Below, in pieces: positions 48,862 to 58,300 of a stretch of DNA of 64,000 nucleotides. Positions within the stretch are counted from its first letter, which is position 1, and each line of letters opens with the position of its first letter. The stretch covers positions 271,601-335,600 of the forward strand of contig NZ_JADIJC010000002.1 of assembly GCF_015278255.1 (NCBI RefSeq), given 5' to 3'. The position numbers and the translations under genes are program-made. The notes under the pieces are model-generated. The model had not been told where the DNA came from. It was given only the letters and a program-made list of their open reading frames with translations, and did no database searches. This stretch comes from Microbacterium hibisci (lineage in GTDB: Bacteria > Actinomycetota > Actinomycetes > Actinomycetales > Microbacteriaceae).

Positions 48862-50364
48862 TCAATCGGCTTCCAGGTCGGCGGTGGGCAACGGCGGACG
48901 GGGCGGGACGACGAGCCCCGCCGGCACGGACTGGCGTGCTGCGGTCAGCGGCAGCCACCCCGTGAAGACCGCGCCTCCGCCCGGGGCGTCCTCGACGCGC
49001 GCACCGCCCCCGTGCGCGCGAGCGATGACCTGCACGATGTTGAGGCCCAGGCCGCTGCCCGAGCGGCCTTCGGCATCCGCGCCGCGCACGAAGCGATCGA
49101 AGACGTGTGCCCGGGCGTCGGGTGGGACGCCCGGGCCGAAGTCGCGCACCGAGATCTCGAGGGCGTCGCCGGCGACGGCGCTGGAGATCACCATGCGCCC
49201 GCCGCCGTGCGTCACCGCGTTCTGCGCGAGCTGCAGCACGGCCTGCGTGACACGGCCCGGGTCGAGAGCCGTCACGACCTCGGCGATCGGGCCGGCCTCG
49301 ATCGCCGCTCCTTCGATGCCGTGCGCCTTGCGCACGATCTGCTGCACGAGGTCGGCGGCGTCGACCGCGACCGGCTTCACCGGCGCGGGGCCGTGCAGCG
49401 CCGCCGCCGACGCGAGATCCTGCACCAGCTGTGCCATCCGGGCGAGCTCATCGACCGCGAGGTCGCGGGTCTCGCGCACGTCGCGCGGATCGTCGGGGTC
49501 GACGACGTCGAGGTAGCCGCTCACGATGGTGATGGGCGTCTTCAGCTCGTGGCCGACGTCGCTGAGCAGCCGGCGCTGCGAGTCGAGCGCCTCGTCGAGG
49601 CGGTCGAGCATGTCGTTCATGGTGGCCGCGAGCTCCGAGACGTCGTCGCGGCCGACGATCGGGAGACGCTCCGACAGCGACTGCGCCGACACCCGCTCGG
49701 CGGTCTCGCGCATCTGACGGAGCGGACGCAGCAGCCTGGTGGTCACGAGCGCTGCGACCGCCGCGATGACGACGAGCGTCACCGCCGAGGCGATCGCCCA
49801 CACACGGGCGGCGGAGTCGATCTCGGCGAGCTCGGCCTCGACGTCGTACGCGATGATGAACAGGCCGGTGTCGTCCGGTTCGGCGCCGACCGAGATGGGG
49901 GCGCCGAGATAGCGCCACGTGACGCCTTCCTCCGCAAAGGTGCCGATCACGGGGTCGCCGCTCTCCGTCCCCGCGACGACGTGCGGCACGAAGCCGTCGA
50001 CGGCGAGCAGGTCGACATCGAGCGGAACCCCGGGCACGAGTGCGGGAGTGCCGTCGATCACCCCGACCGTGCCGGTGTTGTCGTCCGGCGCCGCGCGCTG
50101 GACGACGACAGCGAGCGCCTGCGCGGTGGAGTCCCACGTGCCGGTGTCATCGTCGCCCCGCTCCACGAGGTACCCGGCGGACTCGAGGTTCGCCTCGAGC
50201 AGGCGATCGACCTGCTGCAGGATCCGTCCGCGCTCTTCGAGATAGACGACGAAGCCCACCGCGAGCATGCCGATCGCCGAGACGATCGTGATGACGGCGA
50301 TCAGCCGCGTGCGCACCGAGAGCGCCGGAAGACGGCGTTTCGGGGCGTGCGCGGGATCGTCCAC
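48862..50364 (-). CDS. Sensor histidine kinase
   Basis: A 500-residue membrane kinase. Helix 1 (about 22-44), an extracytoplasmic sensor of about 160 residues, helix 2 (about 205-230), HAMP, then HisKA with the phospho-acceptor His in LLSDVGHELKTPITI and an HATPase domain (QLAQNAVTHG, DFGPGVPPD, SGSGLGLNIV). The tail is Pro-rich. The start is taken as GTG at 50364, with GGAGG directly upstream; spacing is tight, so a GTG at about 50322 remains possible. Operon with the response regulator. Confidence 0.93.
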   Translation of the reverse strand: MDDPAHAPKRRLPALSVRTRLIAVITIVSAIGMLAVGFVVYLEERGRILQQVDRLLEANLESAGYLVERGDDDTGTWDSTAQALAVVVQRAAPDDNTGTVGVIDGTPALVPGVPLDVDLLAVDGFVPHVVAGTESGDPVIGTFAEEGVTWRYLGAPISVGAEPDDTGLFIIAYDVEAELAEIDSAARVWAIASAVTLVVIAAVAALVTTRLLRPLRQMRETAERVSAQSLSERLPIVGRDDVSELAATMNDMLDRLDEALDSQRRLLSDVGHELKTPITIVSGYLDVVDPDDPRDVRETRDLAVDELARMAQLVQDLASAAALHGPAPVKPVAVDAADLVQQIVRKAHGIEGAAIEAGPIAEVVTALDPGRVTQAVLQLAQNAVTHGGGRMVISSAVAGDALEISVRDFGPGVPPDARAHVFDRFVRGADAEGRSGSGLGLNIVQVIARAHGGGARVEDAPGGGAVFTGWLPLTAARQSVPAGLVVPPRPPLPTADLEAD

Positions 50365-50403
50365 CCCTCCAGTATTCCTGCGTGCGGATGCCGCATCCCG
50401 CTC

Positions 50404-50420
50404 CCTAAGAGAGGTCTCAT
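50404..50420. promoter_or_regulatory. Shared motif CCTAAGAGNNGTCTCAT, site A
   Basis: CCTAAGAGAGGTCTCAT lies in the 90-bp gap between the histidine kinase and the kinase-like gene. Site B at 51680-51696 differs only at the two central bases. Candidate binding site for the local response regulator. Confidence 0.6.
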
Positions 50421-50454
50421 GCCGTGCGGCCCGCGGCCGTGCTGGGATCGAAGG

Positions 50455-51684
50455 ATGCACCCGCACCCCGCCGCGCCCGAGGCCGACCTGCTCCGCGAGG
50501 CACTCGAGCTCGCGCCCGTGACCGACATCCGCCTGCTCAGCCGTGAGCCGCTGGGCTCCGGCACCGTGGCCGGATTCCTGGTCACCGAGGCGCCGGCCGG
50601 CGCGGACACCGCGGCGCCGGCCGCGGACGCCGAGGCTCCGGCGGCGGACGCCGACGCCCGTGCGACGGACACCGCGGGGGTGGGTGTCACGTACTTCGTC
50701 GACACGTCGCGCCGGCCGGTCGAGCGTGAGACCGGGCTCGCGACAGGGCCGGCCGAGGCGCCCGATGCGCGCATCTGGCTGCACCCGGCCGACCCTCATC
50801 TCCCGTCCCTGGCCCCGGTCGCCTTCGCCGATGCCGCGGCGGTGCTGCTGACCAGGCTCGGGCTCTCGCCGTCCGGTCCGCCGGTCTTCGTCGCGTACCG
50901 CCCGGGACGACGCGGCGTCGTGCGCGTGCCGACGACGACGGGCGACGCCTGGGTCAAGGTTCTCCCTCCCGCCCGCACCCGGCGGATCGTCGACATCCAC
51001 ACCGCGCTGGCGCGCGCGGGCGTCCCGGTGCCCGCCATCCACGGCTGGTCGGAGGAGGGCCTGCTCGTGCTCGCGCCCGCCGCGGGCAGGCCGGTCGCCG
51101 ACGCCCTCGGCGATGCAGAGTGCCTCCTCGACGAGGTCGACGCCCTCCGGCGGCGCATCGCCGCCGTCCCGGTGACCCACGAGGCCCGCACCGGGCTGGA
51201 GCGGCGGCTCGACTGGTACGCGGGTCGGCTGAGGACGTACGACGGCGCGTTCGGCGCCCTGGAGTCCCGCGTCAGGAAGGCGTGGCGCGACGCGGCTCCC
51301 ACGACGGTCATCCACGGCGATCTGCACTTCGGCCAGCTGTTCCAAGACGACGGCGGCCGGCTCACCGCCGTGATCGATGTCGACACCGCGGGCGTCGGTG
51401 TGCCGGCCGATGACAGCGCGGCCTTCCTCGCGCACGCGGTCGCGAGTGCCCTGATCACCCCTGCGCCGCGCGACGAGCTCGTGTGGACGCTGGCCCGCGC
51501 GGCTCTGCGCCGGTGGGACGACGACGCCGGCCGGGCGCAGGGCTTCCGCGCCCGCGCCGCGACGCACCTTCTCGGGCACGCCCTCGGTGCGGCCGAGATG
51601 CGGGAGGACGCCCGCGCCGCCGCGCTGCTGCGGGCCGCGGCATCCGTCGTCGACCAACCCGCCGACGCCCTCGGCCGAACCTAA
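50455..51684 (+). CDS. Phosphotransferase family protein with Ala-rich insert
   Basis: A 409-residue kinase-like (APH fold) protein. VIHGDLHFGQLFQ is the catalytic loop and AVIDVDTAGVG the metal-binding motif, both intact. GDAWVKVLPP holds the ATP-anchoring lysine. Between residues about 40 and 75 an Ala/Asp-rich stretch interrupts the N-lobe. Substrate unknown. The ATG follows GATCGAAGG. It is divergent from the two-component operon and shares its candidate operator. Confidence 0.87.
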   Translation: MHPHPAAPEADLLREALELAPVTDIRLLSREPLGSGTVAGFLVTEAPAGADTAAPAADAEAPAADADARATDTAGVGVTYFVDTSRRPVERETGLATGPAEAPDARIWLHPADPHLPSLAPVAFADAAAVLLTRLGLSPSGPPVFVAYRPGRRGVVRVPTTTGDAWVKVLPPARTRRIVDIHTALARAGVPVPAIHGWSEEGLLVLAPAAGRPVADALGDAECLLDEVDALRRRIAAVPVTHEARTGLERRLDWYAGRLRTYDGAFGALESRVRKAWRDAAPTTVIHGDLHFGQLFQDDGGRLTAVIDVDTAGVGVPADDSAAFLAHAVASALITPAPRDELVWTLARAALRRWDDDAGRAQGFRARAATHLLGHALGAAEMREDARAAALLRAAASVVDQPADALGRT

Positions 51685-51696
51685 GAGCCGTCTCAT
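51680..51696. promoter_or_regulatory. Shared motif CCTAAGAGNNGTCTCAT, site B
   Basis: CCTAAGAGCCGTCTCAT overlaps the stop codon of the kinase-like gene and precedes the secreted-protein gene by about 100 bases. It matches site A at 15 of 17 positions. Confidence 0.6.
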
Positions 51697-51740
51697 CCGC
51701 GACTTCGAAGCGGCTTAGCCGCCGTCGCCACGATGGAATC

Positions 51741-51777
51741 ACCGCCGGGGCCCTCGTCCCCCCGGAGCCCCGGCGGT
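51741..51777 (+). promoter_or_regulatory. Hairpin in the 5-prime leader of the secreted-protein gene
   Basis: ACCGCCGGGGC (51741-51751) pairs perfectly with GCCCCGGCGGT (51767-51777), ending just before the ribosome site GAGAGGAG. It could act as an attenuator, a 5-prime stabiliser or an upstream terminator. Confidence 0.55.
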
Positions 51778-51794
51778 TTCGAGAGGAGAAAGAC

Positions 51795-52223
51795 ATGCTG
51801 AGCAAGAAGAAGTGGATCGGATTCGGGGTCGCCGGTGCCGTCGGGCTGACGCTCGTGGGCGGCGCGGCGGCGGCGACGGCCGCGACGATGAACCTGCAGA
51901 CCTCGGACGGCACCGTCCTTCCGGGCGGTGCGATCGTGGGGCCGCAGGGCAAGACGATCGACCCCGCGGGCGTCACGCTGCGGGTCACCGACACATCGGC
52001 GTCCGTGGTCACCGCGGCCTCGCCCGCACCGTCTCCGGCGGTCCCGTCGCCCGCGACGGCGGCTTCACCGGACTCGCCGCTCAGCGCGGTGAGCGCCGCC
52101 ACCCCGGTCGCCCCGTCCGCGCCCGCCCCGGCACCCGCGGCGCCGGCCCCCGCTCCGGTTGCGGACTCGCCCGCGGACTCGCCCGCGTCGGCGGGTTCGG
52201 TCGCCTCCGCCTGGTCGGACTGA
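51795..52223 (+). CDS. Secreted Ala/Pro-rich protein, unrecognised
   Basis: A 142-residue protein with a signal peptide (MLSKKKWIGFGVAGAVGLTL, cleavage likely after AAAATAA). Residues 35-70 look folded (DGTVLPGGAIVGPQGKTIDP); the rest is a Pro/Ala/Ser-rich tail (APAPAAPAPAPVADSPADSP) typical of cell-wall spacers, with no sortase motif. Probably exported and loosely wall-associated. Preceded by GAGAGGAGAAAGAC and by a candidate response-regulator site, so it may be the output of the nearby two-component system. Confidence 0.8.
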   Translation: MLSKKKWIGFGVAGAVGLTLVGGAAAATAATMNLQTSDGTVLPGGAIVGPQGKTIDPAGVTLRVTDTSASVVTAASPAPSPAVPSPATAASPDSPLSAVSAATPVAPSAPAPAPAAPAPAPVADSPADSPASAGSVASAWSD

Positions 52224-52231
52224 GCCGGACG

Positions 52232-52263
52232 CGAAGGGCGGGGCCTGCGGGTCCCGCCCTTCG
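52232..52263 (+). terminator. Hairpin terminator after the secreted-protein gene
   Basis: CGAAGGGCGGG (52232-52242) pairs perfectly with 52253-52263 over a 10-base loop, 9 bases after the stop codon. Confidence 0.78.
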
Positions 52264-52322
52264 CACTGTCGACGGGACGAAACCGCCTCGTGGCCGAGGT
52301 GCCGGACGCCGCGTGCGGGACG

Positions 52323-52360
52323 CGACACGCCGGGCGGCGGCATCCGTCACCGGCGTGTCG
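52323..52360. repeat. CGACACGCCGG-N16-CCGGCGTGTCG hairpin element, copy 3
   Basis: Perfect 11-base arms at 52323-52333 and 52350-52360 with a 16-base loop containing CGGCATCC, the reverse complement of the octamer in copy 1. The 270-bp gap 52224-52492 holds no other feature I can see. Confidence 0.75.
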
Positions 52361-52492
52361 TCGTCACCGGCCCGCCTTCGGTCCGCTGCGTGCAGCGCGG
52401 TGAGGGGCGTCGAACAGGCGTGGCGATCTTCCTCACCGTCCATCGCCGGGACAGGATGGAGGGGCGGACGGCCCGCGGAGATGAGGTGGATC

Positions 52493-53071
52493 ATGCAATC
52501 GGTGCTTCTCGAGACTCCGGCGGGGATCACGGCACGGCTCGGCTGGGAGCCCAAGCTGTCGGACCACGACCGCAAGCGCGCCCTCGCGAAGGAGATCGTC
52601 GCGGGAAAGCTCGGCGTCGACGTCAAGGACGTCCGCGTCGAGCGTGAGGCGCCCCGCACCTTCGGGTTCCACACGCAGCTGATCGCCGAGGTCGCAGGGC
52701 AAGAGGTGCCGCTGAAGATCCGCAACGTCAGCTTCCGTGCCGCCACCGTCGTCGCGGTGACCGACCCCGAGATGTCGCTCGGACTCGACCTGCGCGATGC
52801 GCACCCGGATGACGCCGAGCTGCACATCATGCAGCGGCACTCGCACCTCTTCGACGAACACGACCTCGGCAAGCTCCTGGCGCACTGGACGCGCGTGCAG
52901 GCCATCCGCGACGCCGACGGCCGCGGCGCCCGCGTCGCCGCCGACCACGTGCGACTCGACAGTCCCCTGACCAAGGGCTGGATCCCCGACCGCAAGGTCT
53001 ACTACCAGCTCGCCGATCTGTCGCGCGACAGCTGGATCATCACGCTGGCGTACACGCAGCCGCCCGCCTGA
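52493..53071 (+). CDS. 4'-phosphopantetheinyl transferase-like protein, catalytic motif degenerate
   Basis: A 192-residue protein with the layout of an Sfp-type phosphopantetheinyl transferase domain: MSLGLDLRDAHPDD at about 98-111 matches the family's VGVDLE region, and HWTRVQAIRDADGRGARV near 134 matches WTRKEAxLKAxGxGL. The key Lys-Glu pair is replaced by Val-Gln and the final Lys by Asp, so normal CoA-dependent transfer seems unlikely. The protein may be a pseudoenzyme or a divergent relative. The ATG at 52493 has AGGTGGA upstream; an in-frame ATG at 52481 is possible. No PKS or NRPS gene is in the window. Confidence 0.55.
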   Translation: MQSVLLETPAGITARLGWEPKLSDHDRKRALAKEIVAGKLGVDVKDVRVEREAPRTFGFHTQLIAEVAGQEVPLKIRNVSFRAATVVAVTDPEMSLGLDLRDAHPDDAELHIMQRHSHLFDEHDLGKLLAHWTRVQAIRDADGRGARVAADHVRLDSPLTKGWIPDRKVYYQLADLSRDSWIITLAYTQPPA

Positions 53072-53088
53072 CACGACACGGCGGTGAT

Positions 53089-53117
53089 GACGGATGCCGC
53101 GACCCGCGGCATCCGTC
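53089..53117. terminator. Convergent terminator built from the GGATGCCG octamer
   Basis: GACGGATGCCGCG (53089-53101) pairs perfectly with CGCGGCATCCGTC (53105-53117) over a 3-base loop, followed by TTCCT. It separates the PPTase-like gene from nadE. Its stem is the same as in the terminator at 19078. Confidence 0.85.
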
Positions 53118-53120
53118 TTC

Positions 53121-55199
53121 CTACTCTTCGATGAGCTCGGGGAGTGCGGCCTTCAGCTCCGCCAGCCACGCCCGCGCGTTGCCGTCGGACGGGGCGCGCC
53201 AGTCGCCGCGCGGCGAGAGCGACCCGGCAGGCGAGACCTTCGGGCCGTTCGGGATCGCGGAGCGCTTGAACTGCGCGAAGGCGAAGTACCGCTTGAGGAA
53301 CACCTGCAGCCACTTCGCCACCGTCGGCAGATCGTAGGCGTAGCGGTCTTCGGCGGGGAACCCGGGAGGCCAGGCTCCGGCATCCGCGTCCTTCCAGGCC
53401 TCCGCCGCGAGGTACGCGATCTTCGAAGGCCGGAAGCCGAACCGCAGCACGTGGTAGAGCGCGAAGTCGTGCAGCGCGTACGGGCCGATGCGGTCCTCGG
53501 TCGACTGGATCTTGCCGTCCTGCCCGGCCGGCACCAGCTCGGGGGAGATCTCGGTGTCGAGCACGGACTGCAGCACCGCGCGGGCGTCGTCGGTGAGGTC
53601 GGTGGAGCCGCCCTCGTCGCCGCGGTGGGAGATCACCCAGCGGATCACGTGCTGGATGAGCGTCTTCGGAACGCCCGCATTGACGGCGTAGTGGCTCATG
53701 TGGTCGCCGACGCCGTATGTCGCCCAGCCGAGCGCGAGCTCCGACAGGTCGGAGGTGCCGATGACCATGCCGCCGTGATGATTCGCGAGGCGGAAGAGAT
53801 AGTCGGTGCGAAGGCCCGCCTGCACGTTCTCGAAGGTGATGTCGTGCACCGGCTCGCCCCCCGCGAACGGGTGGCCCAGGCGCTCGAGCATCTCGATCGC
53901 GAGCGGGCGGATGTCGATCGTCTCGATCGAGGCGCCGATCGCCTCGGCGAGGGCGATCGCGTTCGACTTCGTGTGGTCGCTCGTCGCGAACCCCGGCATC
54001 GTGTAGGCGAGGATGTCGCTGCGCGGACGCCCCATGAGGTCCATGGCCCGCGCCACCACGAGCAGCGCGTGCGTCGAGTCGAGACCGCCGCTGACGCCGA
54101 TGACGGGCTTCGGACCGCCGATCGAGCGCATGCGCTGGACGAGTCCCGACACCTGGATGTTGAACGCCTCGTAGCAGTCCTGTGCGAGCCGCTGCGGATC
54201 GTCGGGGACGAACGGGAACCGGTCGAGCGTGCGCCGCAGCCCCACGTCGGTCTGCGGCGGGTCGAGCCGGAAGTGCACGGTGCGGAAGGCGGCATCCGCC
54301 CCCGTCGCCCGGCGATTGTCGTCGAATGTGCCCTGCCGCAGCCGGTCCTGGCGCAGGCGGTCGAGATCGACGTCGGCGACCGAGCGTCGCGGCCCGTCGG
54401 GGAACCGCTCGGTCTCGGCGAGGAGGTTGCCGCCCTCGTAGATCATCGTCTGCCCGTCCCACGACAGGTCGTTCGTGGACTCGCCCTGACCTGCCGCCGC
54501 GTAGACGTAGGCGGCGAGGCAGCGCAGCGACTGCGACTTGCAGAGGTCCTTGCGGTCCTCGGCGCGCGCGATCGTGATCGGGCTGCCGCTGAGGTTGAGA
54601 AGGACGGTCGCCCCCGCGAGGGCTGCGGACGACGACGGCGGGATGGGCACCCACACGTCTTCGCAGACCTCCGCGTGCACGACGAGCCCCGGGATGTCGA
54701 GCGACTCGAAGAGCAGGTCGGGGCCGAACGGGGCCTCGAGCTCGCCGACGCGGATGTCCTGGTCGCCCTGGTCGTCGCCCGGTGCGAACCAGCGGCGCTC
54801 GTAGAACTCGCGGTAGTTCGGCAGATACGCCTTGGGCGCGACGCCCAGCAGCTCGCCGCGGTGGATGACGACGGCGCAGTTGTAGAGCCGGTTGCGGTGG
54901 CGCAGCGGCGCGCCCACGACGAGCACGGGGAGGAGATCGACGGATGCCTCGACCAGGCGCTCGACGGCCGCCACGACGCCGTCGAGCACGGGGTCCTGCA
55001 GGAAGAGGTCGTCGATCGCGTAGCCGGTCAGGCAGAGCTCCGGGAAGACGGCGACGGCGACGGCGTCGGCGTCGCACTCCCGCGCCGCCTCGAGGACGGC
55101 GTCGGCGTTCGCGGCCGGGTCGGCGATCGAGACCGGGATGGTGCAGGCCGCGACGCGGGCGAAGCCGTGCCGGTACGCGCTCTCGAAGGGGAGGCTCAT
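53121..55199 (-). CDS. nadE: Glutamine-dependent NAD+ synthase
   Basis: Makes NAD+ from nicotinate adenine dinucleotide, ATP and glutamine in the cytosol. The 692-residue enzyme has an N-terminal nitrilase-type glutaminase with its Glu (FPELCLTGY), Lys (PKAYLPNYREFY) and Cys (HAEVCEDVWVP), and a C-terminal synthetase with the PP-loop GVSGGLDSTHAL, then GTSDLSELALGW and FGFRPSKIAYL. This two-domain form is usual in actinobacteria. The ATG at 55199 has CAGACT 7 bases upstream, one change from the leaderless TANNNT box. Confidence 0.97.
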   Translation of the reverse strand: MSLPFESAYRHGFARVAACTIPVSIADPAANADAVLEAARECDADAVAVAVFPELCLTGYAIDDLFLQDPVLDGVVAAVERLVEASVDLLPVLVVGAPLRHRNRLYNCAVVIHRGELLGVAPKAYLPNYREFYERRWFAPGDDQGDQDIRVGELEAPFGPDLLFESLDIPGLVVHAEVCEDVWVPIPPSSSAALAGATVLLNLSGSPITIARAEDRKDLCKSQSLRCLAAYVYAAAGQGESTNDLSWDGQTMIYEGGNLLAETERFPDGPRRSVADVDLDRLRQDRLRQGTFDDNRRATGADAAFRTVHFRLDPPQTDVGLRRTLDRFPFVPDDPQRLAQDCYEAFNIQVSGLVQRMRSIGGPKPVIGVSGGLDSTHALLVVARAMDLMGRPRSDILAYTMPGFATSDHTKSNAIALAEAIGASIETIDIRPLAIEMLERLGHPFAGGEPVHDITFENVQAGLRTDYLFRLANHHGGMVIGTSDLSELALGWATYGVGDHMSHYAVNAGVPKTLIQHVIRWVISHRGDEGGSTDLTDDARAVLQSVLDTEISPELVPAGQDGKIQSTEDRIGPYALHDFALYHVLRFGFRPSKIAYLAAEAWKDADAGAWPPGFPAEDRYAYDLPTVAKWLQVFLKRYFAFAQFKRSAIPNGPKVSPAGSLSPRGDWRAPSDGNARAWLAELKAALPELIEE

Positions 55200-55269
55200 G
55201 CGCTCCAGTCTGTCAGGTGGGTTGCCCGCCCGGTCGGGGGTTGCGTCGTGGTCGGTGCGCCGCGGGCTT

Positions 55270-55326
55270 TCGAATCGCGCACTTTGCAGATGTGCGACCC
55301 GATCGGCTGCGAAGTGCGCGACTCGA
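55270..55326. repeat. Inverted repeat in the nadE-helicase divergent gap
   Basis: 20-base arms (55270-55289 and 55307-55326) match at 18 of 20 positions, including GCGCACTT. Unlike most hairpins here it lies between divergent genes, where a terminator is not expected. Confidence 0.6.
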
Positions 55327-55383
55327 ACTCACTGGACGGAGGTGTCGGATGCCGCGGCTATCGTCGATGGGGAAGGGCGGGGC

Positions 55384-58300
55384 ATGCGATACATCGAGGA
55401 CGAAGGCCGGATCGTCTGGAGCGCGAGCGATCTCAAGACGGCTGCGGAGTGCGAGTTCGCGTGGCTGCGCGCGATCGATGCGCGGCTCGGTCGCATCGCG
55501 GCGGTCGAAGAGCCCGAAGACCTCACCCTGGAGCGGGCCGGGCGGCTGGGAACGGTGCACGAGCGCCAGGTGCTCGCCGACTACGTCGCGCGCTTCGGCG
55601 ACCGGGTGGCCGAGATCCCCGAGACGCGGTCGTCGGACGCCGCGGCCCTCGCCGATGCGGTCGCCCGCACGAACGCGGCCCTCGCCTCCGACGCCGAGGT
55701 CGTCTACCAGGCGGCGTTCGCCACGGCGGACTTCGTCGGCTTCGCGGACTTCCTGGTGCGCGACTCGTCGGCCGGCTCGGGCGCTGACCGGCCGTGGATT
55801 GTGCAGGACACCAAGCTCGCGCGGCACGCGCGCGTGACGGCGCTCATGCAGCTGGCGGCCTATGTCGATCAGCTCGATCGACTCGGGGTGGCGCGCTCCG
55901 GTCGAGTGCAGCTTCTGCTCGGCGACGGGAGCGTCAGCGAGCACGAGGTCGACGACCTGCTGCCGGTGTTCTCGCTGCGCCGCGAACGGCTGGGCGCGCT
56001 CATCGCCGACCGGCGGCTCGAGCTCGGCGACGAGGGCGAGCCGATCGCGTGGGGCGACCCGCGCGGTGAGCTCGGAGTCGTGGCGTGCGGACGCTGTGCG
56101 ACGTGCGACGCCGAGGTCGTGGCATCCCGCGACCTCCTCCTCGTGGCGGGCATGCGTCCGGTGCAGCGCGAGCGGCTGCGCGCCGCCGGCATCGAGACGA
56201 TCGAGCAGCTCGCCGCGGCCCCGGCAGGGCCGGCCGGAATGAATCCCGACGTCTTCGCCTCGCTGCGCACCCAGGCGCGGCTGCAGCTCGAAAGCCCCGC
56301 CGGCACGCCGCCGCTGATCGCGCCGAAGCCGCCGGCCGCCGTTGTCGCGGCGGCGGCCGTCACCGTCGGAGCGGCGGCGGCGGCGGTCGCGGAGTCGGAC
56401 GCGGCGGAGCTCGGCATCTCGGCGCTCGTCGACGAGCCGGGCGCCGGCCCCGCCGAGGCGCCGCCGGTGCCGGTGTTCGAGGTCGTGGCGCCGAAGGCGC
56501 TGGGCGCGCTGCCTCGGCCGGATCACGGCGACCTGTTCTTCGACTTCGAGGGCGACCCGCTGCACACCGAGCCGCCGACACCGGGCGAGGCGACGCAGTG
56601 GGGCATCGACTACCTCTTCGGCTGGGTCGACACGCGCGAGCAGTACACCGCGCTGTGGGCGCACTCCTTCGCGGAGGAGAAGCGGGCGCTCGAGACGTTC
56701 CTCGACCTCGTGAACCTGCGCCGGCAGCAGTACCCCGGCATGCACATCTACCACTACGCGCCGTACGAGCCGACCCACCTCCTCGCGATGGCCGCGCGCC
56801 ATGGCGTGCGAGAGGCCGACGTCGACCGACTGCTGCGCGACGGGGTGTTCGTCGACCTGTACCCGATCGTGCGGCGGGCGCTGCGCGTCGGGTCGCGCTC
56901 GTATTCGATCAAGAAGCTCGAGCCTCTGTACATGGGCGACGAGGTGCGCACCAGCGACGTGCAGAAGGGCGACGACTCGATCGTCCGCTACGTCGAGGCG
57001 CGTGCGCTGCACGCCGACGGCGCCGTCGCCGAGGCGGCGCTCGTGCTCGACGACCTCGCGGACTACAACCGGTACGACTGCGTCTCGACGCGGCGACTGC
57101 GCGATTGGCTCGTCGACCGGGCGCGCGAGGCGCGACTGGTGCCGTCGCCGAACCCGGAACCCGACGAGCGTGCCTACGAGCCGTCCGCCCGTGCGACGCT
57201 GCTCGACGCCCTCGCCCTGCACCACCCCGAGGAGTCGGTCGCGGGCCGGATGCTGCGGCTCGGCGCCGCCGCGATCGACTACTACCCCCGCGAGGCCAAG
57301 TCCTTCTGGGCGACGCACTTCCTGCGCCTGCGCGAGCCGGTGTCGCTGTGGGATGAGACCCGCGACGTCGTCACGATCGATCCCGCGCGCAGCCGTGTGC
57401 GCGAGGACTGGCATTTCTCCGAGAGCGGCAAGGGCGGCGAGCGGCGCACGATCGAGCTGCGCGGCGATCTCGCGCCCGGCACACGTCTCAGCGAGGGCAT
57501 CAGCCCGTTCGCGCTCTACGAGCTGCCGGCGCCGTATCCCTTCGAGGCGTCGCCCCGATGGATCCACTCCTACCGCTCGGTGACCGTGGTCGAGGTCCTC
57601 GACGACGGCGCCGTCATCGAGGAGACGGCTGTCGACGGCGTGACGTGGAGCGCGCTCCCGCTCGCCCTGACGCCGGCCGCCCCGCCGCCGGCGGGCAACC
57701 AGCAGGCGGCGATCGACGCGTGGGCCGATGGCGTGATCGACGCGGCGCCCGCGCTTCCCGCAGACCCCGCCACCGACATCCTGTGCCGCCGCCCGCCGCG
57801 CACTCTGACCGGGGGGCTGCCCGCCGCGGGCGACGACGTCGTCGATGCGATCGCCCGCGCCGTGCGCGACCTCGACCGCAGCTATCTCGCCGTCCAGGGC
57901 CCTCCGGGCACCGGCAAGACCTACGTCGGCTCGCATGTCATCGCGCGGCTCGTGCGCGAGCAGGGCTACAAGGTCGGCGTCGTCGCGCAGGGCCACGCGA
58001 CGATCGAGCAGCTCCTCGAACGCGTCATCGCGGCGGGCGTGCCCGCATCGCAGGTCGGCAAGGCGCCCAAGGATGCCGCCGCCGCACACGGATTCACCGT
58101 GCTCACGAAGAACGGCGTGGCCGCTTTCACGGCCGAGCACGAGGCATCCGGGTACGTCATCGGCGGCACCGCGTGGGACTTCAGCCATGAGGGCCGCGTG
58201 CCGCGCGGCAGCCTCGACCTGCTCGTCGTCGACGAGGCGGGGCAGTTCTCGCTCGCGTCGACGATCGCGGTGTCGCTCGCCGCGCCGAGACTTCTGCTCC

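Noticed and set aside
50365..51696. Long upstream extension of the histidine kinase frame
   Set aside because: The extension is antisense to the intact kinase-like gene; the kinase's own N-terminus begins at about 50364.
55260..55330. TTTCGAATCGCGC as a tRNA T-arm
   Set aside because: No acceptor or anticodon stems fit around it; it is part of the inverted repeat in the nadE gap.
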